Origin: Microbispora rosea subsp. aerata
Lineage (GTDB): Bacteria > Actinomycetota > Actinomycetes > Streptosporangiales > Streptosporangiaceae
Assembly (NCBI RefSeq): GCF_014647835.1
Contig: NZ_BMPY01000017.1
Location: 1 to 64,000, forward strand
DNA length: 64,000 nt
Direction of reading: 5' to 3'
In this document: piece by piece, positions 1 through 7,314 of the stretch
Position numbering within the stretch: position 1 is the first letter of the stretch
How the letters are laid out: every line of letters starts with the position of its first letter
The notes under the pieces: generated by a model
Database searches by the model: none
Told to the model about the DNA's origin: nothing
The model's input: only the letters and a program-made list of their open reading frames with translations
Position numbers and translations under genes: made by a program

Positions 1-449
1 ATGATCGCCGCCGACAGACGCGCCAGCACCCGCGTCGACACCCACGCGATCAGAACCAGTGCCGCCACCACCGTCGGCAACGGCCCTGTCAGCGGAAAAG
101 CCGTCCCCGTTCCGGGCAGCGTTATCAGTGCCGGCCGCACGACCACTCCCGGACGCGCCATGGCCGGTGCCCGCAGCGTCATGTGCCTTCGCAGCGTGGC
201 GCGCCCCCGCACCGCGACATGCCCTAGCACCATCGCGTGCGCCGCCGTCGGTGAAGGCGTCATCGCCCCGGCAAGCGCCAAAAACAGCATCGAAAGCAGC
301 GCCCCGGACTCCGCGACCGTCGGCGGCCCGGCGCCCACCGCAATGCGCGCTGCCGATCCTCTTCCGCGCGGTGGCGTCGGGCGTGTGGCCGCCCCATGTG
401 CTGTCCGTGAACGCGGCGCTGCCGCTCGCGGATCCACTCGTGGATCCAT
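1..449 (-). CDS. Partial membrane protein, unrecognised (runs off left edge)
   Basis: An open reverse frame with G/C-rich third positions enters from the left edge; its stop lies outside the window. I place the start at the ATG at 447-449, the first after an in-frame TGA, but see no convincing ribosome site, and a GTG further in is possible. The first ~45 residues are rich in Arg, Pro and Ala. A hydrophobic segment follows (residues ~56-70, LLSMLFLALAGAM), then a basic stretch and a second strongly hydrophobic helix near the edge (VVAALVLIAWV). I recognise no family. It could be a small integral membrane protein or the start of a membrane peptidase or permease. Confidence is low because only the N-terminal part is visible. 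Confidence 0.35.
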   Translation of the reverse strand, partial: MDPRVDPRAAAPRSRTAHGAATRPTPPRGRGSAARIAVGAGPPTVAESGALLSMLFLALAGAMTPSPTAAHAMVLGHVAVRGRATLRRHMTLRAPAMARPGVVVRPALITLPGTGTAFPLTGPLPTVVAALVLIAWVSTRVLARLSAAI

Positions 450-1701
450 CGGCGCCGGGTGCGGGACCGTTGCTCAGAATGTCGGCCGCCCATGATGAAA
501 ACGAGAAAGACCCGGGACGGCGGTCGTCACGGGCTGATGAGCCGTCCGGCGACCACAACGGCGAACCGGCGATCAGCCGATCCCACCATTCACCGTCAGC
601 GCAATACGAACGAGGAGAGTGCTCGGGATCAATATCAAACAGATCCACAGCACCTCCTACAGTTAGTTCGAATCCGTATTCTAATTCTCTCTCGCTGTCA
701 TCACTCTGTGCAACCGCACACCACGAATTGTTGGAGTCACAGGCTCACGGGCCCGGCCAGAGACCACGCAGAACGCGCGCCAACACCCCGGCATGCGCAC
801 CTACGACCACCGCTCCAAGGAAGGGCCCTGACGCGTCTCGGAAGGGTCTGACACGCGAGCGCGGACCCAGGCGGATGCACCCGCAAGGCAAAGCAGGAGC
901 TCACAGCGGAGCCATGAGCGAAGGCCCCAAATCGTGCGGAGATCGCGAGCCTGCGAGCAACCTGGGCAAGGCGACCATGCAGCCGGTCGCCGCCGGGGAT
1001 ATCGCCGAGCTTCCCGACCTCGACGTGCACCAGCAGGCCGCGCAAGTCACGCTCGTAACGGCGGGCGGGCCAACCGCACGCGCGATCCAGGTGAGCCGGC
1101 GGCGGCACGCCCTACCCGACCACGACCCGGCACACCCCACGCGAAGGTCAGCACACCGCACGCGAGGCCGGCACGAAGGCACACAGGCGGCGCGGGCGAC
1201 TCCGAGCCGATGCCTGACGCGCAGCGCTCTGCGGCTCCGGCCGCGGCGCGGGGCCGCGCGCGGCGCGACCGGCGGATGTCGCGCTGCGGCCCAGCTTGCG
1301 GATGCGCCGCATGGTCCGCTGCGCGATATCGGCGGTAGGAGCAGGGGCGCGACGTGGCAGGGGAAGACTGGTCGGCCATCCCCGTCGCGTCGCGGGGGTG
1401 GCAGCGGGTCCAGCGGGTGCGGTTGGGGGGAGATCGGGCGGTTGTCTCTGTCGCGCTGTGGGTGCGGTGGCGGCGGGCGTGGTTGCGGTGCGGCCCGGAA
1501 GGCCGATTGGCCATCGCCGTCGCGTCGTGGACGCGGGTGGCGGGGCGCCCTGTGGGGTGCGGTGGTGGGGTGGCGTTTTGGGGCGGTGGCGGCGGGTCCG
1601 GCGGCCGAGCTGGCCGGCGCGGCGGTGGTTTCGGAGATGTCGGCAGCGTGTCGGCGACAGCTCTTTCGTTGTCGCTGACGTCAGCGGACAGAACAGCTAG
1701 T
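450..1701. other. Long stretch without a convincing gene
   Basis: About 1.25 kb in which the open frames have no consistent codon-position bias and translate to Arg/Pro/Ala-rich low-complexity sequence, so I call no gene. Around 650-700 composition drops to a more AT-rich patch that may hold promoters. From about 1340 to 1620 the DNA becomes G-rich and repetitive (annotated separately). It could be an old gene remnant or an intergenic expansion. Confidence 0.5.
1368..1580. repeat. Three degenerate ~68-bp G-rich repeats
   Basis: Three imperfect copies of one unit follow each other with a period of about 68 bp. The best conserved part reads roughly GGCCATCSCCGTCGCGTCG and lies near 1373 and 1508; a weaker copy (TGTCTCTGTCGCGCTG) lies near 1442. 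Each is followed by a G-rich run with GGTGCGGT or GGGTGGC motifs. Copies have diverged by substitutions and small indels. No gene frame is maintained across them. Confidence 0.4.
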
Positions 1702-1833
1702 GAAGCCGGGGCTTCCCTGGCTGCTCATCAAGGCGGGGCCTTGCCTGCCTCCGCAGAAAGGTTGCCTGACTGCTCACAAAAGCGGGCCTTCCCTGCATTG
1801 CTCGTGAAGGCGGGGCCGTCCTGATGGCCAGGG
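1702..1833. repeat. Five head-to-tail ~28-bp repeats
   Basis: A short unit, roughly AAGGCGGGGCCTTCCCTG followed by a TGCTC-like end, occurs five times without spacers, starting near 1702, 1730, 1757, 1778 and 1807. Copies differ by several bases, and each contains a short inverted motif (GGCGGGGCC or AAGSCSSGGCTT). The array forms the last ~35 codons and 3' flank of the leftward acetyltransferase, so it may be a transcript-end structure or a small dispersed repeat that has replaced the gene's natural end. Confidence 0.5.
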
Positions 1834-2336
1834 AAGCCGTGCCCGAGGGTTGAGCCGAGGCGTAGCTGGAGCGCGGGGTAACGAGGCGCGTCGAACCCGA
1901 ATGACTTGTAGAGGTCGATGCCGTACGGCGTGGCGTTGAGGTCGACGGTCTCGACCTCGGTCTCGGTGCGGTACCAGCCGAGCAGCGCGTCGAGGCAGGC
2001 GCGCGCGAGGCCGAGGCGGCGGCGTCTGCGGTCGGTGCAGATGTTGAAGACGCGGCCGCGCAGGCCGCTCGGGTTGGTCGGCCCCGGCGCGTGGGGATCG
2101 CAGGTGCCCGCCGCACAGCTCACGACGCCGAGCTCCGGGTCGTCCACCACGAACGCGGCGAAGCCTCCCGGATCGCGCAGCCGCCGTTCGAACCACGCCT
2201 CGGCCGCCGCCCGCCAGGGCGCGCTCTCGTCCCCGACGTCCGCCCCCATGTCTTCCAGCATCACGGCGCGCAGGCGGACGAGGGCCGCGGCGTCCGCCGC
2301 TCCCGCCCGGCGGACCGTGATCCCCGAGATCGTCAT
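1728..2336 (-). CDS. GNAT-family N-acetyltransferase
   Basis: A 202-residue protein starting at ATG 2336. The N-terminus (MTISGITVRRAGAADAAAL) is the usual first strand and helix of GNAT enzymes. The acetyl-CoA-binding segment follows as NICTDRRRRRLGLARA at residues ~97-112, and the last strand has LYKSFGF near residue 148. GNAT proteins move an acetyl group from acetyl-CoA to an amine or small molecule; the substrate here is unknown. The fold should end near residue 165. The last ~35 residues are encoded by the 28-bp repeat array and resemble no GNAT tail, so the original stop was probably lost. It is transcribed leftwards, 21 bp after the SnoaL-like gene, possibly co-transcribed. Confidence 0.8.
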   Translation of the reverse strand: MTISGITVRRAGAADAAALVRLRAVMLEDMGADVGDESAPWRAAAEAWFERRLRDPGGFAAFVVDDPELGVVSCAAGTCDPHAPGPTNPSGLRGRVFNICTDRRRRRLGLARACLDALLGWYRTETEVETVDLNATPYGIDLYKSFGFDAPRYPALQLRLGSTLGHGFPGHQDGPAFTSNAGKARFCEQSGNLSAEAGKAPP

Positions 2337-2357
2337 GGCCTCATTGTGGCCGTCCGA

Positions 2358-2810
2358 TCACGCCGTGGCCGGGCCGTTTTCCATGGCGGCCACGGCGTCC
2401 CGCAGCCGGCCCATCGCGTGGTAGGTGCCGAGCGCGTCGATGTAGTCGCGCGTCTCCACGATCTCGCCGTTCCGTACGCGGAGGATCAGCATGCCGGTGG
2501 CACGGAACGGCCGGTGGTCCGGGCCGACCGTGCCGGTGCCCTCCCACTCTCCGACGACGACCTCGGGATCGGCCGCGTCGTGGACGACGACGTCGTGGAT
2601 CTCGGTGAGCCGCACCGGGCTCGCGCCCCACCTCGCCCGGTAGAGGGCGCGGATCTCCTCCCGTCCCTTCAGGCGGGCGGGGAAACCGGGCGCCCGGAAC
2701 GGGAACGTGTGCACGCCGTCGGCGGCGTAGAGGTCGGCGAGGTCGTCGGCTGACCCGTCGACCATCGCCCGGTGGTAGCGGGCCAGGGCCTCACGCGGAG
2801 TGAGCGGCAT
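2358..2810 (-). CDS. SnoaL-like / NTF2-fold protein
   Basis: A 150-residue protein of the SnoaL-like (nuclear transport factor 2) fold. The opening helices (EALARYHRAMVDGSADDLADL) and the AADGVHTFPF motif are typical, followed by alternating strands containing VVVGEWEGTGTV and LILRVRNGEIVETRDYID. Such small alpha+beta cones act as ketosteroid-isomerase-like enzymes or ligand-binding proteins in the cytoplasm; this member's ligand cannot be told. I choose ATG 2810, preceded by GGAG at a good distance, over the upstream GTG at 2828, which lies at the edge of the shared palindrome. It is divergent from a TetR regulator that probably controls it. Confidence 0.8.
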   Translation of the reverse strand: MPLTPREALARYHRAMVDGSADDLADLYAADGVHTFPFRAPGFPARLKGREEIRALYRARWGASPVRLTEIHDVVVHDAADPEVVVGEWEGTGTVGPDHRPFRATGMLILRVRNGEIVETRDYIDALGTYHAMGRLRDAVAAMENGPATA

Positions 2811-2828
2811 CAAAGCGCTCCAATTCAC

Positions 2829-2842
2829 TCAACACTTGTTGA
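2829..2842. promoter_or_regulatory. Palindromic operator candidate between SnoaL and tetR genes
   Basis: The sequence TCAACACTTGTTGA is a perfect inverted repeat (TCAACA and TGTTGA around CT). It lies between the divergent SnoaL-like and TetR genes, the usual place for a TetR operator that controls both its own gene and the neighbour. Confidence 0.6.
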
Positions 2843-2897
2843 TTCAACGAATGTAGAGCGAACGAATCGCGGTGGTCAACGCCGGTAGAGTCGTCGC

Positions 2898-3449
2898 GTG
2901 GAGGGGACGCCGACGAGCCGGGCCGAGCGCCGGCGCCGCACCGAGGAGCGCATCCTGTCCGCCGCGCGGACGATCTTCGCCGAGCGCGGCTTCCAGCGCA
3001 CGACGATCCGGGCCGTCGCGGCGGCGGCGCAGGTCGACCCCGCCTTGGTCATGCAGTACTTCGGGTCGAAGCAGGCCCTGTTCGAGCAGGCCGTGCGCAT
3101 CCCGGAGATCCCGCCGCTCGACGGGCTGGAGCCGGTCGAGGAACTGCTGGGCAGGATCGGCATGAAGATGGGGCCGCTGCCGCAGGCGACGCTGGCGGTG
3201 ATGCGCTCGATGCTCACCCACCCGGACGCCGCCGAGGAGGTGCGCGGCAAGCTCGACGGCCAGGTGGCGCGACTGGCGGAGGCCATCGGCTCCGGCGACG
3301 CCGAGCTGCGGGCGGCCCTGATGGTCAGCACGATGCTGGGCGTCACGATCGCCCACCAGTTGCTCGGTCTCACCGCCCTGCGCGACGCGTCTGGCGAGCG
3401 CATCGCCGAGACGCTCCGGCCGTCCCTGCGTGCCCTCGCCGACGGCTGA
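2898..3449 (+). CDS. TetR-family transcriptional regulator
   Basis: A 183-residue TetR-type repressor starting at GTG 2898. The DNA-binding domain fills residues ~10-56: RILSAARTIFAERGFQRTTI, then AVAAAAQVDPALVMQYFGSK, where MQYFGSK is the family's recognition-helix end. The rest is helical and matches the C-terminal dimerisation and ligand domain of actinobacterial regulators (DUF1956-like style, with MVSTMLGVTIAHQLLGL). It is divergent from the SnoaL-like gene across a 14-bp perfect palindrome, its likely operator. The ligand is unknown. Confidence 0.9.
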   Translation: MEGTPTSRAERRRRTEERILSAARTIFAERGFQRTTIRAVAAAAQVDPALVMQYFGSKQALFEQAVRIPEIPPLDGLEPVEELLGRIGMKMGPLPQATLAVMRSMLTHPDAAEEVRGKLDGQVARLAEAIGSGDAELRAALMVSTMLGVTIAHQLLGLTALRDASGERIAETLRPSLRALADG

Positions 3450-3621
3450 GCGCAGGCCGTACGGCTGGGGCCGCCACGCGTCGTGATCGCGGGAACAAAT
3501 CGCACGGAAAATCTTCGTCAGGGCAGGAGCGGCGGGGCCGCGAGCCGGAGAAGCGAGGATGGCCGGCTACGACCCCGTCCCCGCCGACCCCGCGGCCGCG
3601 CGTACCCGTTATCACTGTGTG

Positions 3622-3666
3622 TCACACTCGGCAATGAAGTGCTGACCCTTTGCAGCACGAGTGTGA
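3622..3666. terminator. Nested stem-loop downstream of tetR
   Basis: A 9-bp perfect stem (TCACACTCG with CGAGTGTGA) encloses a second 5-bp stem (TGCTG with CAGCA). It lies 170 bp after tetR and 100 bp before the next gene, and the left side overlaps a second small palindrome (GTGTGTCACAC, 3617-3627). It could end the tetR transcript or act in the leader of the downstream secreted-protein gene. The rest of 3450-3766 shows no gene. Confidence 0.4.
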
Positions 3667-3766
3667 GCTTCGCCATGACTCACGGTCACGGGCGTGCATG
3701 CGGGCATTGTGAGGCACAGGGGGCGGTTGTTCTCCCGTGGGTACGTTCCTGCTCGGGAGGATCGCC

Positions 3767-4201
3767 ATGACAAAGATCGTCGCTGTCGCCGTGCTCGCTG
3801 CGATGACCATGCTCGGCACGGTCTCCGCGGTCGCCTCGATGGCCGCCGCAACCGGCGGCCGCCCGCCGAGCGCCGCACAGGGGGCCGGGAGCCCGCCGCA
3901 GGCGCGCATGCCCGAAGGGGGCGTGGCGCGGCAGGAGGTGAGCCGCAAGCAGTACGACATCCTCATCGGCCAATGCCGCTATGCGAAGACGCCCGAGGCG
4001 CGGCAGCGATGCCGTACGCAGGTGCGCGAGCAGTACAAAGTGGGCGCGTTCAACCCGGACCTGGACTGCCGCACGTACTCCGGGATCACCGTCTGCGGCG
4101 TGCTCGAGCTCAGCGCCGCGCAGCGCTCGTGCGTCGAGGAGGCCGTGAACGGCGGGCTGACCCGCCGGCGGGCCGAGGTGGAGTGCTACGCCTTCCGCTG
4201 A
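3767..4201 (+). CDS. Small secreted six-cysteine protein, unrecognised
   Basis: A 144-residue protein starting at ATG 3767, preceded by a strong GGGAGG site; upstream in-frame starts lack one. Residues 1-27 form a signal peptide (MTKIVAVAVLAAMTMLGTVS with an Ala-rich cleavage region). A Pro/Gly-rich linker leads into a compact charged domain from residue ~55 with six cysteines (in GQC, RC, DC, VC, SC, EC contexts), enough for three disulfides in an exported protein. The helix SCVEEAVNGGLTRRRAEVEC ends the chain. I know no family for it. It stands alone with its own promoter region. Confidence 0.7.
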   Translation: MTKIVAVAVLAAMTMLGTVSAVASMAAATGGRPPSAAQGAGSPPQARMPEGGVARQEVSRKQYDILIGQCRYAKTPEARQRCRTQVREQYKVGAFNPDLDCRTYSGITVCGVLELSAAQRSCVEEAVNGGLTRRRAEVECYAFR

Positions 4202-4281
4202 GGCCACACCACTCAAGAAGATTTCCGGCCGAACCCAAATATTTGGCCATATCGCAACTTTCCGTGATCTACCCTGCGGGG

Positions 4282-4686
4282 GTGGACCCCAACAGTCAGG
4301 GCGCAGCCGAACTCCTTCGCGCGTTGATGCGCACGGCGGCGCGGTTCAGCGAGATGGGGCGGTCCGTCTCCCGTGACTTCTTCCCCCACGTCCGCGTCGA
4401 GGTCATCTCCGACCTGGCCGGGCCCGCCGTACGGCTCGGCGCGGCGCTGGCGCTGCCCGGGCACGACCTGGTGTTCGAGACCGCGGTCGCGGTCGGCGAC
4501 GGGGCCTTCAGCGTGCGGGGCGACCTCATGCTGGACGGCGAGGAGGAGATCCTCGTCCTGCCGTCCGTCCAGACCGGCGATCCGGCGGCGTGCGCGGCCA
4601 CGCTGGAGCGCTACGCCGACGAGCTGACCACTCCCGCCCGCTGGCACGTGCAGCGCCTGCTGGAGTCCTGCGGAGCGGACTCCTAG
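4282..4686 (+). CDS. Hypothetical protein (134 aa)
   Basis: A 134-residue soluble protein with good codon-position bias from about 4280 onward; the open frame extends further upstream but loses coding character there. The start is uncertain: GTG 4282 (VDPNSQGAAELL) or GTG 4264, neither with a strong ribosome site. The N-terminal third is helical (ELLRALMRTAARFSEM), the middle is beta-rich (VRVEVISDLAGPAVRLGAAL and EEEILVLPSV), and it ends in a helix with WHVQRLLESC. I recognise no family. It converges on the conservon genes with a 1-bp gap, so it may be a lineage-specific partner, but nothing in the sequence proves it. Confidence 0.55.
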   Translation: MDPNSQGAAELLRALMRTAARFSEMGRSVSRDFFPHVRVEVISDLAGPAVRLGAALALPGHDLVFETAVAVGDGAFSVRGDLMLDGEEEILVLPSVQTGDPAACAATLERYADELTTPARWHVQRLLESCGADS

Positions 4687-4687
4687 A

Positions 4688-5041
4688 TCACAGCGCCTGG
4701 AGCCCCTGAATCACCTCGCGGAGGATGCGCTCCTCGGGCAGCTGGGCGACCGTGGCCGGCGGTCGCGCCGTGATGAGCCCCTGGTCGCGCAGGTCGCTCA
4801 GCAGGATGCGCACGACGTTCACCGACAGCCCGAGCTCCGAGGCCAGGTCGGCCACGGACGAGGGGACCCGGCAGAGTTGCAGGATCCGCCAGTGCTCGGG
4901 GGCCAGCCCGGTGACGCCCCGGTACGCCGGGGGAGCCGTCCTGATGATGGTCATCAGGTCGAAATCAGGCCCGGTCGGGCGCGTACGGCCACGGGTGAGC
5001 GTGTAGGGGCGCAGCAGCGGCCCGTCCTCCTGCTCGGTCAC
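4688..5041 (-). CDS. DUF742 conservon protein (CvnC-like)
   Basis: A 117-residue DUF742 protein. The family's opening (GPLLRPYTLTRGRTRP) is followed by a winged-helix-like segment, HWRILQLCRVPSSVADLASE then GLSVNVVRILLSDLRDQGLI, at residues ~50-90. In Streptomyces conservons this protein (CvnC) works with a membrane sensor kinase (CvnA), a roadblock protein (CvnB) and a Ras-like GTPase (CvnD), proposed to act like a eukaryotic G-protein-coupled system. Its ATG overlaps the stop of the kinase gene by 4 bp, so the two are translationally coupled. No CvnB lies between them and no CvnD follows. Confidence 0.9.
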   Translation of the reverse strand: MTEQEDGPLLRPYTLTRGRTRPTGPDFDLMTIIRTAPPAYRGVTGLAPEHWRILQLCRVPSSVADLASELGLSVNVVRILLSDLRDQGLITARPPATVAQLPEERILREVIQGLQAL

Positions 5042-7137
5042 ACGTCCTCCTGACCGCGTTGCCAGCCCGCCTGGAAGGAGGAGTAAAGGTCGCTCTGCTC
5101 CTCCCTGAGCTGCGGCGCCAGGCTGGCCTGCCGCACCCGGCGGGGCAGGTTGCTCGCGGCGCCGCCGCCGATCGGCGGCGTGAGGGCCAGGACCGGGGGC
5201 GCGCCCTCCGGCTGGGTGATGCGTTCGACCACGGGTTCCCTGGTCTCGTTCTCCACGACGATTTCCTGCGGGAGCAGGAGCACCGCGCTCGTTCCGCCGT
5301 ACGGCGAGGTACGCAGGGAGACGCGGATGTTGTGCCGCCGGGCCAGCAGCCCGACGACGAACAGCCCGAGCCTATCGCTGTCGGCCAGGTCGAACTCCGG
5401 CGGGTCGGCGAGCCGCGCGTTGAGGTGCGCCAGCTCCTCCGGCGGGATGCCGAGCCCGCGGTCCTCCACCTCGATGGCGAAGCCCCGGGCGACCATCTCC
5501 CCCCTGACCTGCACGCGGGTCTGCGGCGGGGAGAAGACCGTGGCGTTCTCGATCAGCTCGGCGAGCAGGTGGATCACGTCGGTGACGGTGTTGCCCACGA
5601 GCGAGAACCCGTGCGGCACGTCCACGTCCACCCGCAGGTAGTCCTCCACCTCCTCGGCGGCGGCGCGGGCCACGTCGAACAGCCTGACCGGGTTGCGCCA
5701 GCCGCGGCCGGGCGCGGCGCCCGACAGGATGATCAGGCCCTCCGCGTGGCGGCGCATGCGGGTGGTGAGGTGGTCGACGCCGAACAGCCGTTCCAGCAGG
5801 TCGGGGTCGCTGATCTCCTTCTCCAGGCCGTCCAGCATGGTGAGCTGGCGCTGCAGCAGCGACTGGCTGCGCCGGGCCAGGTTGAGGAACACCTTGTTGA
5901 CGCCCTTGCGCAGCTCGGCCTGGCCGACGGCCGCCTCGATCGCGGTGTGCTGCACCGAGGTGAAGGCCCGGCCGACGTTCTCGATCTCGACGGTGTCGCC
6001 GCCCCGGATCACCGGCGGGGTCTCGGTCGCGACGTCGACGTCCTCGCCGCGCCGCAGCCGCCGTACGAGGTCGGGCAGGCGACGCTCGGCCAGGTCGGCC
6101 GCGGCCTGGTGCAGGGTGCTCAGCTCGCCCGTCACCGTACGGGCGAACCGGAGGGAGACGAACACGGTCGCGAGCACGGCCGCCAGGCCGAGCGCGCCGA
6201 CGACGCCGATGTCCCAGAGCACGTCCTTGGCCAGCGGCACGGCGCGGGCGGCGGTGGCGTCGCTGGCCGCGTTGGTCGTCTCGGTGAGCTGGCGGGTCAG
6301 AGCCTGGGCCGTCGTCGGCCAGGCGAGCGCCTCGGGCGGGAGCGGCCGGCCCGGCCGAACCCTGGCGATCACGTCGTCCTCCAGCGCGACGAACGACGTG
6401 TATGTCGCGGAGGCGTTCAGCGTGCCGTACTGCTTGAGCAGGCCGGCGTCGAGCCGGCTGGTGCCGAGCTGGTAGAGCAGGCGGCGCTTGCCGACCATGG
6501 AGGAGAACGCCTCGCGTTCGTCCTGCGTCATCCGCCCGGCCGCCTGCGCGCCCAGGACGAGCGCGGACTCCTGGCTCACGATCTCGCTGCTGCGGGCGAT
6601 GAGGATGAGTGCGTTGGTCTGCTCGATGAGGTCGATGTCCGGCGAGATCATCAGCCGGTCGTAGACCTGATGGGCCGTCTCGATGACCGCGCTGTACTCC
6701 TCGATCGCGTCGAGGCGGGTGAGCCGCTGGCCGTCGACCTGGCCGCGCAGGACGTCGAGCCGGTTCATCTGCCCGATCAGGTCCTGAACCCGGTCCCACA
6801 AGGCCGGGGGCGCCTCGTCGCGGGCCTGCGCCGACAGGCGGAGCAACTGGGCGGCGGTCGCGTCGGTCTTGCGGCGCTGCGCCTGAAGGTCGGTGTGCAG
6901 GGCCGAGGTGCGCCAGGCGAGGTAGCTCACCGACACGAACCGCTCGCTCTGCAGCTCTTCGATGGCCTCGTCGACCGGAATGACGATGTTGTCGTAGACC
7001 TTCTGGATGCGCAGGAGCTGCTGCCCCCGCTCGATCGTCAGGTTGGCGGCGAACCCCCAGGTCACCAGCAGGGCGGTCACGGGCACCAGCAGGATCGCGA
7101 ATATCTTGAAGCGGATGGACCGTTTCCGACCAGCCAT
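5038..7137 (-). CDS. Conservon sensor histidine kinase (CvnA-like, NIT domain)
   Basis: A 699-residue membrane sensor kinase. A basic N-terminus leads into membrane helix 1 (residues ~10-31, FKIFAILLVPVTALLVTWGF). A ~270-residue extracytoplasmic helical region follows, matching the nitrate/nitrite-sensing (NIT) type, then membrane helix 2 (~308-330). The cytoplasmic part has a HAMP-like linker, a dimerisation helix with VDHLTTRMRRHAEGL, and a GHKL ATPase domain (ELIENATVFSP at ~525, EDRGLGIPPEEL, then LGLFVVGLLARRH and GGTSAVLLLP). The C-terminal ~60 residues are disordered. It is the first gene of a two-gene operon with the DUF742 gene. The ligand is unknown. Confidence 0.9.
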   Translation of the reverse strand: MAGRKRSIRFKIFAILLVPVTALLVTWGFAANLTIERGQQLLRIQKVYDNIVIPVDEAIEELQSERFVSVSYLAWRTSALHTDLQAQRRKTDATAAQLLRLSAQARDEAPPALWDRVQDLIGQMNRLDVLRGQVDGQRLTRLDAIEEYSAVIETAHQVYDRLMISPDIDLIEQTNALILIARSSEIVSQESALVLGAQAAGRMTQDEREAFSSMVGKRRLLYQLGTSRLDAGLLKQYGTLNASATYTSFVALEDDVIARVRPGRPLPPEALAWPTTAQALTRQLTETTNAASDATAARAVPLAKDVLWDIGVVGALGLAAVLATVFVSLRFARTVTGELSTLHQAAADLAERRLPDLVRRLRRGEDVDVATETPPVIRGGDTVEIENVGRAFTSVQHTAIEAAVGQAELRKGVNKVFLNLARRSQSLLQRQLTMLDGLEKEISDPDLLERLFGVDHLTTRMRRHAEGLIILSGAAPGRGWRNPVRLFDVARAAAEEVEDYLRVDVDVPHGFSLVGNTVTDVIHLLAELIENATVFSPPQTRVQVRGEMVARGFAIEVEDRGLGIPPEELAHLNARLADPPEFDLADSDRLGLFVVGLLARRHNIRVSLRTSPYGGTSAVLLLPQEIVVENETREPVVERITQPEGAPPVLALTPPIGGGAASNLPRRVRQASLAPQLREEQSDLYSSFQAGWQRGQEDV

Positions 7138-7295
7138 CAGTCCTGCCTGTCGGTTACACGGGTGTTAATAGTGGCGAAACCCTAGCAACGTGCGAGTGCC
7201 ACTCACCAGGGATCGTTCCTAACGACTTGGGCTACAGCCACATATCAGGACAGTCTCGACGTTCAGCGGAAAAGCCCTTGCTTGGCTCTGTCTAG

Positions 7296-7306
7296 TTGTC
7301 AGACAA
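7296..7306. promoter_or_regulatory. GntR/FadR-type operator (TTGTCAGACAA)
   Basis: A perfect 11-bp palindrome that fits the TNGTNNNACNA consensus known for FadR-type GntR regulators. It sits 8 bp before the ATG of the EamA transporter gene, and the next gene encodes a FadR/FCD-type regulator, so this is very probably that regulator's own site. Confidence 0.65.
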
Positions 7307-7314
7307 TCTGGACC

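Noticed and set aside
450-1701. Genes in the frames open between 450 and 1701 on both strands
   Set aside because: None shows a steady third-position bias, a ribosome site or any recognisable motif; translations are low complexity.
1702-1833. Possible CRISPR array
   Set aside because: The repeat units follow each other without unique spacers and differ from one another; no cas genes are present.
4282-4686. Missing roadblock (CvnB) protein of the conservon
   Set aside because: The protein has no roadblock-type pattern and lies on the opposite strand, converging on the kinase operon.
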